Positions 1 to 6,336 are shown, counted from the first letter of the stretch. The stretch is 8,104 bases of DNA from Acidobacteriaceae bacterium (GCA_003162255.1 PMMJ01000228.1:650-8753), one strand, 5' to 3'. Notes: generated by a model from the letters alone, not told the origin. Numbers and translations are program-made.

Positions 1-87
1 CGCTTCAGCGCTGGGAAAAGTGGGGAACATGATTCAAGTCCCGGAGGGACGACCGAGTCCTCTCAGCGCTACGGTAATCGCATCGCT
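1..87. other. Short 3' flank of the dihydropyrimidinase gene with a small hairpin
   Basis: This is non-coding sequence downstream of the dihydropyrimidinase stop codon. It contains a small dyad at 38-50, GTCCC-GGA-GGGAC, and two copies of CAGCGCT (around 6-12 and 64-70). The dyad is not followed by a U-rich run on the minus-strand transcript, so it is a poor intrinsic terminator. It resembles the short GTCCC/GGGAC hairpins found in dispersed bacterial intergenic repeats, but one copy in this window cannot prove that. No gene is seen here. Confidence 0.3.
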
Positions 88-1479
88 CTAGGGCTGGGAG
101 TAAAGGGACCGCTTGAGGAAGTCTCCCGCGCCCGCCCGTCCCAGAAAATTATCTCCCTCCACGACCATGCGCCCGCGCGACAGCACGGCGTCGGGCATCC
201 CCGTCACTTGAATTCCCTCGAACATCGAATAATCGACGCACATGTGGTGAGTCTTTGCGCTGATGGTGTGCTTGCGATCAGGATCGAAGATCACCAGGTC
301 CGCGTCGCTGCCCACCGCGATCGTACCCTTGCGCGGATACAGGCCAAAAAGTTTCGCGGGCGTCGTGGAAACCAGTTCCACAAAACGATTCACGCTGAAT
401 CGTCCCGCGGCAACGCCGCCAGAATAGATAAGGCTCATGCGGTGCTCAATGCCGGGGCCGCCGTTCGGGATCTTAGTGAAATCATCGCGCCCGAGTTCCT
501 TCTGCTCTTTGAAACAGAAGGGACAGTGATCGGTCGAAACCACCTGCAGATGATCGGTCTTTAATCCATTCCACAATTTTTCCTGATGCCACTTTTCGCG
601 CAAAGGCGGCGTAAAAACATATTTCGCTCCTTCAAAGCCGGGCGCGTCGAAGTTATCCAGCGAGAGATACAGATACTGCGGACACGTCTCGGCATAAACG
701 GGAAGTCCGCGATCCCTCGCCTCGCGCACCTTTTCGAGCGCCTCATTACAACTCAAATGGACGATGTAAAGCGGCGCTCCGGCCATTTCGGCAAGCGCAA
801 TCGCTCGCGAAACCGCTTCCGCTTCCGCCGTCGTGGGACGAGTCAAGGCATGATACTTCGGAGCTTTCTTTCCTTCCGCCAGCGCCTGCTGCACGATCAC
901 GTCAATCGCACCGCCATTTTCGGCATGCATGCAGACGAGGCCGCCGTTCTTCGCAGTCGCGCGCAGAGCTTTAAAAATGCTCCCATCGTCGAGCATGAAC
1001 ACGCCGGGATACGCCATGAACAACTTGAAGCTGGTGACACCCTCGCGCACCAGGGCGTTCATCTCGTCGAGCTGCGCGTCCGCCAGATCGGTGATGATGC
1101 AATGAAACGCGTAATCGCAAACCGCTTTGCCCGACGCTTTCTGCATCCAGGTATCGAAAGCCGTTCGCAACGTCTGCCCTTTGTACTGAATCGCGAAATC
1201 AATCAAAGTAGTCGTCCCGCCAAAGGCCGCGGCTCGCGTACCCGTCTCGAAATCATCAGCGCTAGTGGTTCCTCCAAACGGCATGTCGAGGTGGGTGTGC
1301 ACGTCGATTCCGCCAGGAAACACATACTTACCCGCCGCATCGATAATTTGTCCCGCATTTTCTCGCGGAAGGCGTTGCCCGACAGCGGAGATCTTCCCGC
1401 CGCTGATCGCGACGTCGCTGGTGTAAGTGTCGGTTGCCGTGGCGACGCGACCGTTAACGATAATGGTGTCAAAGCCCAT
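88..1479 (-). CDS. hydA: Dihydropyrimidinase / D-hydantoinase (cyclic amidohydrolase)
   Basis: A 463-residue amidohydrolase-superfamily enzyme expected to open dihydrouracil or dihydrothymine (or 5-substituted hydantoins) to the N-carbamoyl amino acid, in the cytoplasm with a binuclear metal centre. All expected ligands are visible: HTH at H61/H63, the carbamylatable lysine K152 in FKLFMAY, H185 (CMHAEN), H241 (IVHLS) and D317 (STDHCPF). Y157 in FMAYPG matches the substrate-contacting tyrosine of the family. The C-terminal composite beta domain has the typical GTIAVGSDADLVIFDP segment. Length fits the family (about 460-500 residues). The ATG at 1479 is preceded by a GGAGGAGAAGG stretch with suitable spacing, and the protein starts with the usual FDTIIVNGRV. 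It is divergent from the LLM oxidoreductase and near an NCS1 permease and a carbamoyl amidohydrolase, supporting a pyrimidine/hydantoin catabolic role. Dihydropyrimidine versus hydantoin preference cannot be read from the sequence. Confidence 0.95.
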   Translation of the reverse strand: MGFDTIIVNGRVATATDTYTSDVAISGGKISAVGQRLPRENAGQIIDAAGKYVFPGGIDVHTHLDMPFGGTTSADDFETGTRAAAFGGTTTLIDFAIQYKGQTLRTAFDTWMQKASGKAVCDYAFHCIITDLADAQLDEMNALVREGVTSFKLFMAYPGVFMLDDGSIFKALRATAKNGGLVCMHAENGGAIDVIVQQALAEGKKAPKYHALTRPTTAEAEAVSRAIALAEMAGAPLYIVHLSCNEALEKVREARDRGLPVYAETCPQYLYLSLDNFDAPGFEGAKYVFTPPLREKWHQEKLWNGLKTDHLQVVSTDHCPFCFKEQKELGRDDFTKIPNGGPGIEHRMSLIYSGGVAAGRFSVNRFVELVSTTPAKLFGLYPRKGTIAVGSDADLVIFDPDRKHTISAKTHHMCVDYSMFEGIQVTGMPDAVLSRGRMVVEGDNFLGRAGAGDFLKRSLYSQP

Positions 1480-1762
1480 GATTGTGCCTTCTCCTCCGGC
1501 GGCGAAGTACAGATTTTATGCTAAACTCCCGAAACTAAGTAGCCGCACTGAGCAGGGCTTTTAACCGCAGAGTGCGCAGAGATCGCAGAGAAGATCTTGT
1601 TTTGGATTTGGTGGCGCGAGCCGAAATATTCATTTCGATTCGCTACGCGTTAAAGCAGTTGGGCTTTTATTCTTTAAGGCTTTTTCTCTGCGATCTCTGC
1701 GCACTCTGCGGTTAAAGTTTTCGCTGGCAGCCGCTAGACTTACTAGAACCAAGGGAGAAGAC
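1480..1762. promoter_or_regulatory. Divergent intergenic region between dihydropyrimidinase and LLM oxidoreductase
   Basis: Both flanking genes start outward from this 283-base gap, so it must hold promoters in both directions. On the minus strand a possible -10 element TAAAAT (plus-strand 1513-1518) lies about 35 bases before the dihydropyrimidinase ATG, but I see no convincing -35 box. On the plus strand a purine-rich GGGAGAAG (1753-1760) serves as ribosome binding site for the ATG at 1763. The middle is taken up by a long inverted repeat described separately. No real gene was found here; a short minus-strand reading frame across it is repeat-derived. Confidence 0.45.
1560..1716. repeat. 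33-bp perfect inverted repeat pair with 91-base spacer
   Basis: The left arm (1560-1592) begins TTTAACCGCAGAGTG and its exact reverse complement occupies 1684-1716. The arms are identical over 33 bases and separated by 91 bases. The spacer contains GGGCTTTTA (1661-1669), a direct copy of the GGGCTTTTA at 1555-1563 that overlaps the left arm. Arms of this kind (TTTAACC followed by CGCAGAG-type purine-rich repeats) look like a dispersed intergenic repeat, and a related copy lies at 2909-2941. No transposase is present. It could fold into a long stem in transcripts reading through from either side. Confidence 0.85.
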
Positions 1763-2758
1763 ATGCAGTTCGGCATCACCATCAAGCCCGACATGACGGT
1801 GGAGCGTATCGTCGCACTCACGTGCCAGGCGGAAGCGGCTGGCTTTGACTATGGCTGGATTTTCGATTCGCACGTCCTCTGGCTTGACCCTTATCCCGTG
1901 CTCACGCTGATGGCGACCAACACGAAGCACATGCGCCTCGGCACCTGCGTGACGAATCCGGCGACGCGCGACATCACGGTGACGTCGAGCCTGTTTGCGA
2001 CGCTGAATCTGATCTCGGGTGGACGCATGCGACTCGACATCGGCCGCGGCGACAGTTCGCGCCGAGTGCTGGGCAAAAAGCCGGTCACGGTTGCGCAATT
2101 GGAAGAGTCGGTAAAGGATTTCCGCAATCTCACGGCTGGAAATGAGATCGAATACGAAGGCCGAAAAGCGCGGCTGACATGGGCAAACGGAGGCGTTCCG
2201 CCCGTATGGGTCGCGGGATACGGACCCAAAGTGCTCGACCTCGCCGGGCGAATCGCCGATGGCGTTATCTTGCAGTTCGCCGATCCCGATCTGATCGAGT
2301 GGTGTGTCAGCTTCGTCAAGAAGGGCGCCGAGGCCGCGGGAAGGGATCCGCGAAAGATCGAGATCATGGCTGCCGCGCCGGTCTGGGTTTCTGACGATGT
2401 AAAGGTCGGCCGCGAGCGTGTGCGCTGGTTTCCCGCGCTGGTGTCGAATCACGTAGTGGATCTAGTTTCGCGCTACAAGCCGGAGGAACTCCCACCAGCG
2501 CTGACCTCTTATATACGTGACAAGGGCCATTACGATTACCTGCATCATTGCGAAGTCGACAGCAGCAACGCGGATTTCGTTTCCGATGAAGTGATTGATC
2601 GCTTCTGTCTGCTTGGTCCGGCTGAAGCGCACATTGAAAAACTCCGCGCGCTGGCTCGTGTGGGAGTTACTCAGTTCAACATTTATCTGATGTGCGGGGA
2701 CGAAGAGGACACGCTGGAGAAATATAAGAGAGAAGTGTTGCCGGCGTTTCAGAAGTAG
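1763..2758 (+). CDS. LLM-class flavin- or F420-dependent oxidoreductase (CPS_4043-like family)
   Basis: A 331-residue bacterial-luciferase-like (LLM) TIM-barrel oxidoreductase, expected to be cytoplasmic and to use FMN or coenzyme F420. Family signatures in order are the N-terminal strand FGITIKPDM, the EAAGFDYGWIFDSH segment (24-37), the GTCVTNPATRD strand (about 60-70), the ISGGRMRLDIGRGDSSRR loop (about 84-101) that contacts the cofactor phosphate region in relatives, and VWVAGYGPKVLDLAGRIADG (148-167). The overall pattern is closest to the group named after CPS_4043, predicted F420-type reductases; this is from memory, not a search. ATG at 1763 has GGGAGAAG just upstream. It is divergent from the dihydropyrimidinase and shares its gap, so a redox step on a pyrimidine or related ureide is plausible, but the substrate is unknown. 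It is not an obvious RutA: the other rut genes are absent. Confidence 0.85.
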   Translation: MQFGITIKPDMTVERIVALTCQAEAAGFDYGWIFDSHVLWLDPYPVLTLMATNTKHMRLGTCVTNPATRDITVTSSLFATLNLISGGRMRLDIGRGDSSRRVLGKKPVTVAQLEESVKDFRNLTAGNEIEYEGRKARLTWANGGVPPVWVAGYGPKVLDLAGRIADGVILQFADPDLIEWCVSFVKKGAEAAGRDPRKIEIMAAAPVWVSDDVKVGRERVRWFPALVSNHVVDLVSRYKPEELPPALTSYIRDKGHYDYLHHCEVDSSNADFVSDEVIDRFCLLGPAEAHIEKLRALARVGVTQFNIYLMCGDEEDTLEKYKREVLPAFQK

Positions 2759-2764
2759 GTGCGC

Positions 2765-2789
2765 AATCGTCGTTGGTGTAACGGCGATT
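2765..2789 (+). terminator. Weak hairpin just after the LLM oxidoreductase stop
   Basis: AATCGTCG (2765-2772) pairs with CGGCGATT (2782-2789), seven Watson-Crick pairs plus one wobble, around a nine-base loop. It starts 7 bases after the stop codon and is followed by TTCATC, so the U-tract is poor. It is positioned like a terminator but is weak as an intrinsic one. Confidence 0.3.
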
Positions 2790-2831
2790 TCATCAACAGC
2801 AATGGCGCACGTCGCGTCTACGCTCGATCAC

Positions 2832-2985
2832 CTAGTGTAGTGCGTTGAAGATAGCGGTTTCGTCTCGATCCGATAGGAAGTCTGGTGTTTGACGAGGAAG
2901 TCAAAGGCTTTAACCACGAGGGCACAGAGGATCACGGGGGAGTCAGCGAATCATAAAGGTCGATCTGTTTGACGCACTACACTAG
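2832..2985. mobile_element. MITE-like element with 14-bp terminal inverted repeats
   Basis: CTAGTGTAGTGCGT at 2832-2845 is repeated in perfect inverted form at 2972-2985, enclosing 154 bases with no transposase. Both ends are CTAG. If the target is TA within CTAG, as is known for several IS630/Tc1-type elements, the outermost TA would be the target duplication. The interior holds a small dyad (TTTGAC at 2888-2893 and GTCAAA at 2900-2905) and a TTTAACCACGAGGGCACAG repeat. The right end supplies the last codons and stop of the minus-strand membrane protein gene. The mobile nature is inferred from the end structure only; copy number elsewhere is not visible. Confidence 0.6.
2909..2941. repeat. 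Purine-rich repeat related to the 1560/1684 repeat arms
   Basis: This stretch begins TTTAACCACGAGGGCACAG and continues as a purine-rich GGATCACGGGGG run. Aligned by eye, it shares the TTTAACC start and the GCxCAGAG...ATC core with the inverted-repeat arms at 1560-1592 and 1684-1716, with several substitutions and small indels. It lies inside the MITE-like element. It is probably a diverged member of the same dispersed repeat family. Confidence 0.5.
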
Positions 2986-3433
2986 TTGGCCCCTCGACAC
3001 CAGATGACGACTTACAACAGAACACTCGGCATAGACCACAAAGCCCCATAACTACGGGCCCCAACATTATCCAAAGGCGGACGAACCTCGCATGTCGCCA
3101 CCCTTCTTCTGGAATGTACCCCCACATAGCGGCGACACCAGCACAAGCAAATACTAGGAAGATTCCTTTTAGGTCCGGATGGCGCTGCAGTTTCTGCGGA
3201 ATCAATATTCCCATCCAAGCGGCAACAAGCCCGGCACAACCACCGATTGTCTCTGCGGTAGTCCTAGCGACGAAAGAGAGTGTGTAGCCGTCTGGATTTG
3301 CGAGCACCCTGGGCAGAGTTGGCAAGAGCTCGAGCGATAAAAGAATGCCCCAGAAAATGAAAAACATTGCGGGAGCAAGTGCGACTAGGCCGGCAGTCAC
3401 CCACGCCGCCGATATCAATTTGTCGCGCTCCAC
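2951..3433 (-). CDS. Hypothetical small membrane protein with repeat-derived C-terminus
   Basis: A 160-residue protein I do not recognise. About four hydrophobic segments are visible, near residues 10-36, 62-79, 90-107 and 118-138, with short charged loops (for example QKLQRHPDLKG and PEEGWRHARF) between them, so it is probably an inner-membrane protein. The start is GTG (3431-3433) with GGAG seven bases upstream. Residues from about T150 to the end (TSVVRQTDRPL) are encoded by the right end of the MITE-like element, so the original C-terminus has probably been replaced or shortened. GC is low for the window: three sampled 60-base lines give about 52%, against about 65% for three lines of the neighbouring permease gene. 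It lies 101 bases downstream of the permease on the same strand, but nothing ties it to pyrimidine use. It may be a transferred or lineage-specific gene. Confidence 0.65.
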   Translation of the reverse strand: MERDKLISAAWVTAGLVALAPAMFFIFWGILLSLELLPTLPRVLANPDGYTLSFVARTTAETIGGCAGLVAAWMGILIPQKLQRHPDLKGIFLVFACAGVAAMWGYIPEEGWRHARFVRLWIMLGPVVMGLCGLCRVFCCKSSSGVEGPTSVVRQTDRPL

Positions 3434-3534
3434 AGGTCAGCTCCGATCAAGCAGTTGCACGACGTAAAACCCGAGGAATTATGCTCCCAATCAGCAAGCA
3501 TTGAACAGTACTTGTCGGAACGAAGACGTTTTAC

Positions 3535-4959
3535 TCACGACACCTCCTGCGGGACCGGTATCCCCGGCTTACTCTGTAACCTCATCAGCGCGTAGTAAGC
3601 AACAAACGAAACCGCAAATCCCACGAACCAGGAATAGTCGTATAGCACCCTCACCGCCGGAACGACTAATCCCACCAGCGCCGTCCCCGCTCCCAATGCC
3701 AGCGCAACCACAGCCAGCCAATTGAAGCCACGCGAATATTCATAGACCCCGCCGCGCAAATAGAGATCGTCAACTATCAGCACTCGCCGTCGGATCACGA
3801 AGTAGTCGCAGATCATGATGCCCGCCACCGGCCCCAGAAACGCCGCATAACCGCCGAGCCAGCCGAAGATGAATGTGCTGTAGCTGGACAGCAGTTTCCA
3901 TGGCATCAGCGCGATTCCCATGAAGCAGGTGATCACGCCGCCAGTGCGGGAGCTGATTTTTCGCGGCCACAGGTTCGAAAAATCGTTGGCCGGTGAAACC
4001 ACGTTGGCGCCAATATTCACGTTCAGCGTCGCCAGCAAAATCGCCAGCAGCGAAATCACCACGGCCACGGGCGAATGAAAGCGGCTCAGCAATTGCACCG
4101 GATTCCAGATCGCGGCGCCGTAAACCACCACCGTCGCCGAAGTCACCAGGATTCCAATCAGCGAATAGAGCGTCATGGTGGTCGGCAGCCCGAGCGCTTG
4201 CCCAATCACCTGTTGCCGCTGGCTGCGTGCGAAGCGCGTGAAGTCCGGGATGTTCAGCGACACGGTAGCCCAGAAACCGACCGTGCCATTCAGCGCGGGG
4301 ATGAGGAATTTCAGAAAATCCGAAAAGCTCACGAAGCGCGACGGCGCCGCCAGCATGGGGCCGAATCCGCCCGCCGACTTGTAAGCCCACGCCAGCAGCA
4401 GGATGCCCACGGCCAGCAGAACCGGCGCGCTGATCCCCTGCAGAAATCGAATGTACTCGATGCCTTTGAGAATGACGGCCAGATTGATAAGCCAGAACGC
4501 CAGGAAGCAGATCGCAACGCCATAGGCGACTCGCCCCCAGGCTGGCGCGAGCGTCGTGATCATGGTGTTAATAGCTTCGCCGCCAATCCATGTCTGGATG
4601 CCAAACCATCCGCAGGCAACGAGAGCGCGCAAGACCGCGGCAACATTCGCGCCCAGCACTCCGAATGAAGCGCGCGCCAGCACCGGAAACGGAATCCCAT
4701 AACGCGCTCCCGGATGCGAGTTCAACAACATCGGAACGAGAACAATTGTGTTGCCGAGAAACACGGTTGCGACCGCCTGTTTCCAGTTCATTCCTCCCTG
4801 GATCAGGCTGGCGGCCAGCATATACGTCAGAATGTTGACCGACATCGATACCCACAGCGCCGCGAAACTGTAGGTGCCCCAGGTGCGCCGCTCCCTGGTC
4901 GTGGGCGCGAGGTCTTTGTTGTACAGCGGACTGGATTCGATTCGCGAGGATGGGGGCAT
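3535..4959 (-). CDS. NCS1-family nucleobase/allantoin/hydantoin permease
   Basis: A 474-residue polytopic inner-membrane protein of the nucleobase:cation symporter-1 family (LeuT fold, about 12 membrane segments), importing a nucleobase or cyclic ureide with Na+ or H+. The N-terminal signature is strong: LYNKDLAPT (12-20), RTWGTYSFAALW, GMNWKQA, LGNTIVL, HPGARYGIPFPV and ARASFG. W118 and Q122 in GWFGIQTW match the Mhp1 substrate-stacking tryptophan and hydrogen-bonding glutamine. The later NVNIGANVVSPANDFSNLWP segment carries the helix-8 asparagines that contact substrate in Mhp1. The ATG at 4959 lacks a clear Shine-Dalgarno; the DNA just upstream is a 7-bp tandem repeat. It follows the carbamoyl amidohydrolase on the same strand, separated by a strong palindrome. 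Uracil, hydantoin and allantoin are all possible substrates; the neighbouring hydrolases favour a dihydropyrimidine precursor or hydantoin. Confidence 0.93.
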   Translation of the reverse strand: MPPSSRIESSPLYNKDLAPTTRERRTWGTYSFAALWVSMSVNILTYMLAASLIQGGMNWKQAVATVFLGNTIVLVPMLLNSHPGARYGIPFPVLARASFGVLGANVAAVLRALVACGWFGIQTWIGGEAINTMITTLAPAWGRVAYGVAICFLAFWLINLAVILKGIEYIRFLQGISAPVLLAVGILLLAWAYKSAGGFGPMLAAPSRFVSFSDFLKFLIPALNGTVGFWATVSLNIPDFTRFARSQRQQVIGQALGLPTTMTLYSLIGILVTSATVVVYGAAIWNPVQLLSRFHSPVAVVISLLAILLATLNVNIGANVVSPANDFSNLWPRKISSRTGGVITCFMGIALMPWKLLSSYSTFIFGWLGGYAAFLGPVAGIMICDYFVIRRRVLIVDDLYLRGGVYEYSRGFNWLAVVALALGAGTALVGLVVPAVRVLYDYSWFVGFAVSFVAYYALMRLQSKPGIPVPQEVS

Positions 4960-4968
4960 GTGCGAGGT

Positions 4969-4989
4969 AGCTCTCAGCTATCAGCTTTC
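4969..4989. repeat. Three tandem copies of a 7-bp unit (AGCTNTC) before the permease start
   Basis: AGCTCTC (4969-4975), AGCTATC (4976-4982) and AGCTTTC (4983-4989) are consecutive 7-bp units differing only at the fifth base, followed by a partial AG. They end nine bases from the permease ATG and occupy the place where a ribosome binding site would be expected. They are probably a small slipped-strand or dispersed repeat rather than a regulatory site. Confidence 0.7.
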
Positions 4990-5002
4990 AGTAAAACTCA
5001 AA

Positions 5003-5088
5003 TTGTCATCCTGAGCGAAGCGAAGGACCTATGCATTTTGCCCGCAGCGCCGGAATGCATAGGTCCTTCGCTTCGCTCAGGATGACAA
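5003..5088. repeat. 35-bp perfect palindromic repeat between amidohydrolase and permease
   Basis: The left arm 5003-5037 begins TTGTCATCCTGAGCGAAGCG and its exact reverse complement is at 5054-5088, around a 16-base GC-rich loop. The 35-base stem would form a very stable RNA hairpin in a transcript running from the amidohydrolase to the permease. There is no U-tract right after either arm, so it is not a classic intrinsic terminator. The GTCATCCTGAGCGAAGCGA core resembles a dispersed repeat common in environmental bacterial genomes (recalled, not searched). It may stall or uncouple expression of the permease, or shield the upstream 3' end from exonucleases. Confidence 0.9.
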
Positions 5089-5140
5089 CAACAAGAAAGA
5101 TGACAATCGAAGACACGTGGAAAATTTCCCGCGTGGCCCG

Positions 5141-6031
5141 CTAGTCCGCCGCTGTCTGCCCCGTCTGCGTCGTCAGCGCGCCATACGTTTCCGGACGCCG
5201 GTCGCGATAAAACTGCCACATCCTTCTCACTTCCTGGATCAAGTCGAGATCCAGATCGGCGACCAGCACTTCATCTTTATCGCGGCTGGCTTGCGCGAAG
5301 ATCTTCCCGCGCGGATCGCAGAAGTAACTCTTGCCGTAAAACTCACCGATGTTCCAAGGCTTTTCCCGTCCCACGCGATTGATCGCCCCCACGAAGTAGC
5401 CGTTGGCCGCGGCGTGCGCGGGTTGTTCGAGTTCCCACAAATATTCGGAGAGTCCCGCAACCGTGGCGGAGGGATTAAAAACAATTTCCGCGCCGTTCAA
5501 CCCCAGCACGCGCGCGCCTTCGGGAAAATGACGGTCGTAGCAGATATACACTCCGACACGCGCATACTTCGTCTCAAAGACGGGATAGCCGAGATCTCCC
5601 GGCGTGAAATAGAATTTTTCCCAGAATCCCGGATGCACGTGGGGAATGTGGTGTTTGCGGTACTTGCCCAGATATTTGCCGTCGGCATCGATGACGGCAG
5701 CGGTATTGAAGTACAAGCCCGGCATCTGCTCTTCATACAGGGGGACCACGATTACCATGCTGTGCTGGGCCGCGACCTCCTGCATGAGTTTGACGGTGGG
5801 CCCGTCGGGAACGCGCTCGGTAAGGTCGTACCAGCGGATGTCCTGCTCGGCACAGAAATAAGGACCGTAAAAAAGTTCCTGGAGACAGAGTATCTGCACT
5901 TTCTTTTTCGCCGCCTGCTCGATCAGCTTCAGGTGCTTGTCGATCATGGCTTTCTTGATCTCCGGCAACGGGCGATTACCGCCGAGCGCAGTGCTTGCCT
6001 GAATCAGACCACAGCGCACATTCCTGGACAT
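5141..6031 (-). CDS. Nitrilase-superfamily carbamoyl amidohydrolase (beta-ureidopropionase-like)
   Basis: A 296-residue cytoplasmic carbon-nitrogen hydrolase expected to hydrolyse an N-carbamoyl amino acid, such as N-carbamoyl-beta-alanine from uracil, to the amino acid plus CO2 and NH3. The Glu-Lys-Cys triad is intact: E52 in CLQELF, K126 in KYRKHHIPH and C164 in YICYDRHFP; E138 in GFWEKFYF fits the conserved second glutamate. The substrate class fits N-carbamoyl-beta-alanine, N-carbamoyl-D-amino acid or N-carbamoylputrescine hydrolases, and context favours the first two. An upstream in-frame start at 6202 would add 57 residues of low-complexity arginine-rich sequence without family similarity. 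The ATG at 6031 has a near-perfect GGAGGTG and begins MSRNVRCGLIQ, as relatives do, so it was chosen. It is upstream of the NCS1 permease on the same strand and divergent from the GTPase gene. A possible -10 TATATT lies just ahead (plus-strand about 6053-6058). Confidence 0.9.
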   Translation of the reverse strand: MSRNVRCGLIQASTALGGNRPLPEIKKAMIDKHLKLIEQAAKKKVQILCLQELFYGPYFCAEQDIRWYDLTERVPDGPTVKLMQEVAAQHSMVIVVPLYEEQMPGLYFNTAAVIDADGKYLGKYRKHHIPHVHPGFWEKFYFTPGDLGYPVFETKYARVGVYICYDRHFPEGARVLGLNGAEIVFNPSATVAGLSEYLWELEQPAHAAANGYFVGAINRVGREKPWNIGEFYGKSYFCDPRGKIFAQASRDKDEVLVADLDLDLIQEVRRMWQFYRDRRPETYGALTTQTGQTAAD

Positions 6032-6035
6032 GGAA

Positions 6036-6042
6036 CACCTCC
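6036..6042 (-). promoter_or_regulatory. Ribosome binding site that fixes the amidohydrolase start
   Basis: On the minus strand this reads GGAGGTG, with GGAGG six bases from the ATG at 6031. It is the strongest Shine-Dalgarno of the minus-strand genes and decides against the longer in-frame start at 6202. Confidence 0.85.
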
Positions 6043-6253
6043 GAGACTGGAAATATATCAGACCTCGCCATCGATGCGGTCCGGCGAACCCGGCGCGGTC
6101 GCGGAACGCCAAGGGCAGCCGCATCGTGTCCTGCTGCGGGCTTCTGGCCTTCCGAGTTGCCGAGTCTTCGTGGCCTTCTTCACCCGTCGGCAAGAATATC
6201 AAGAAATGAGTTAACTGTTGTGCTATCTTATAGTTAGCAGTGGTAGGCTACAA

Positions 6254-6271
6254 GTCACCCTGGGCTGTGAC
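6254..6271. promoter_or_regulatory. Candidate operator dyad GTCAC-N8-GTGAC
   Basis: GTCAC (6254-6258) and GTGAC (6267-6271) form a perfect 5-bp inverted repeat with 8-base spacing, a geometry typical of dimeric helix-turn-helix operators. It lies about 70 bases before the GTPase start, downstream of the candidate -10. No regulator gene is in the window, and a chance dyad of this size is possible. Confidence 0.3.
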
Positions 6272-6330
6272 AAGCGGTACTGCCACCGGCCACGGCCATC
6301 GGAGAAGATACGGAGTTGACCATTGCTGTT

Positions 6331-6336
6331 GGAGGA
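6331..6336 (+). promoter_or_regulatory. Ribosome binding site that fixes the GTPase start
   Basis: GGAGGA lies six bases before the ATG at 6343. An in-frame TTG at 6316 would add nine residues and has no comparable site, and the conserved glycine-rich N-terminus follows directly after the chosen ATG. Confidence 0.85.

Noticed and set aside
586..1524. Long plus-strand open frame (312 codons) antisense to the dihydropyrimidinase gene
   Set aside because: Arginine-rich composition with no recognisable domain; it is the shadow of a strongly supported gene in GC-rich DNA.
1630..1821. Short minus-strand frame (63 codons) across the inverted repeat
   Set aside because: Its sequence (RRVRRDRRE and similar) comes from the repeat arm and it overlaps the LLM start.
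1712..2452. Minus-strand open frame (246 codons) antisense to the LLM gene
   Set aside because: Shadow of the LLM oxidoreductase; composition and lack of domains argue against it.
1763..2758. LLM protein as RutA uracil monooxygenase
   Set aside because: The sequence pattern fits the F420-type reductase-like LLM group better, and no rutB-rutF genes are present.
4969..5088. CRISPR array
   Set aside because: The tandem units are contiguous 7-bp copies and the larger repeat is one palindrome; there are no regularly spaced repeats with unique spacers.
6032..6202. N-terminal extension of the amidohydrolase to an upstream start
   Set aside because: The added 57 residues do not resemble the family and the strong GGAGGTG lies just before the internal ATG at 6031.
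5117..6214. Plus-strand open frame (365 codons) antisense to the amidohydrolase
   Set aside because: It mirrors a gene with an intact Glu-Lys-Cys triad and a good ribosome binding site; its own translation has no family features.
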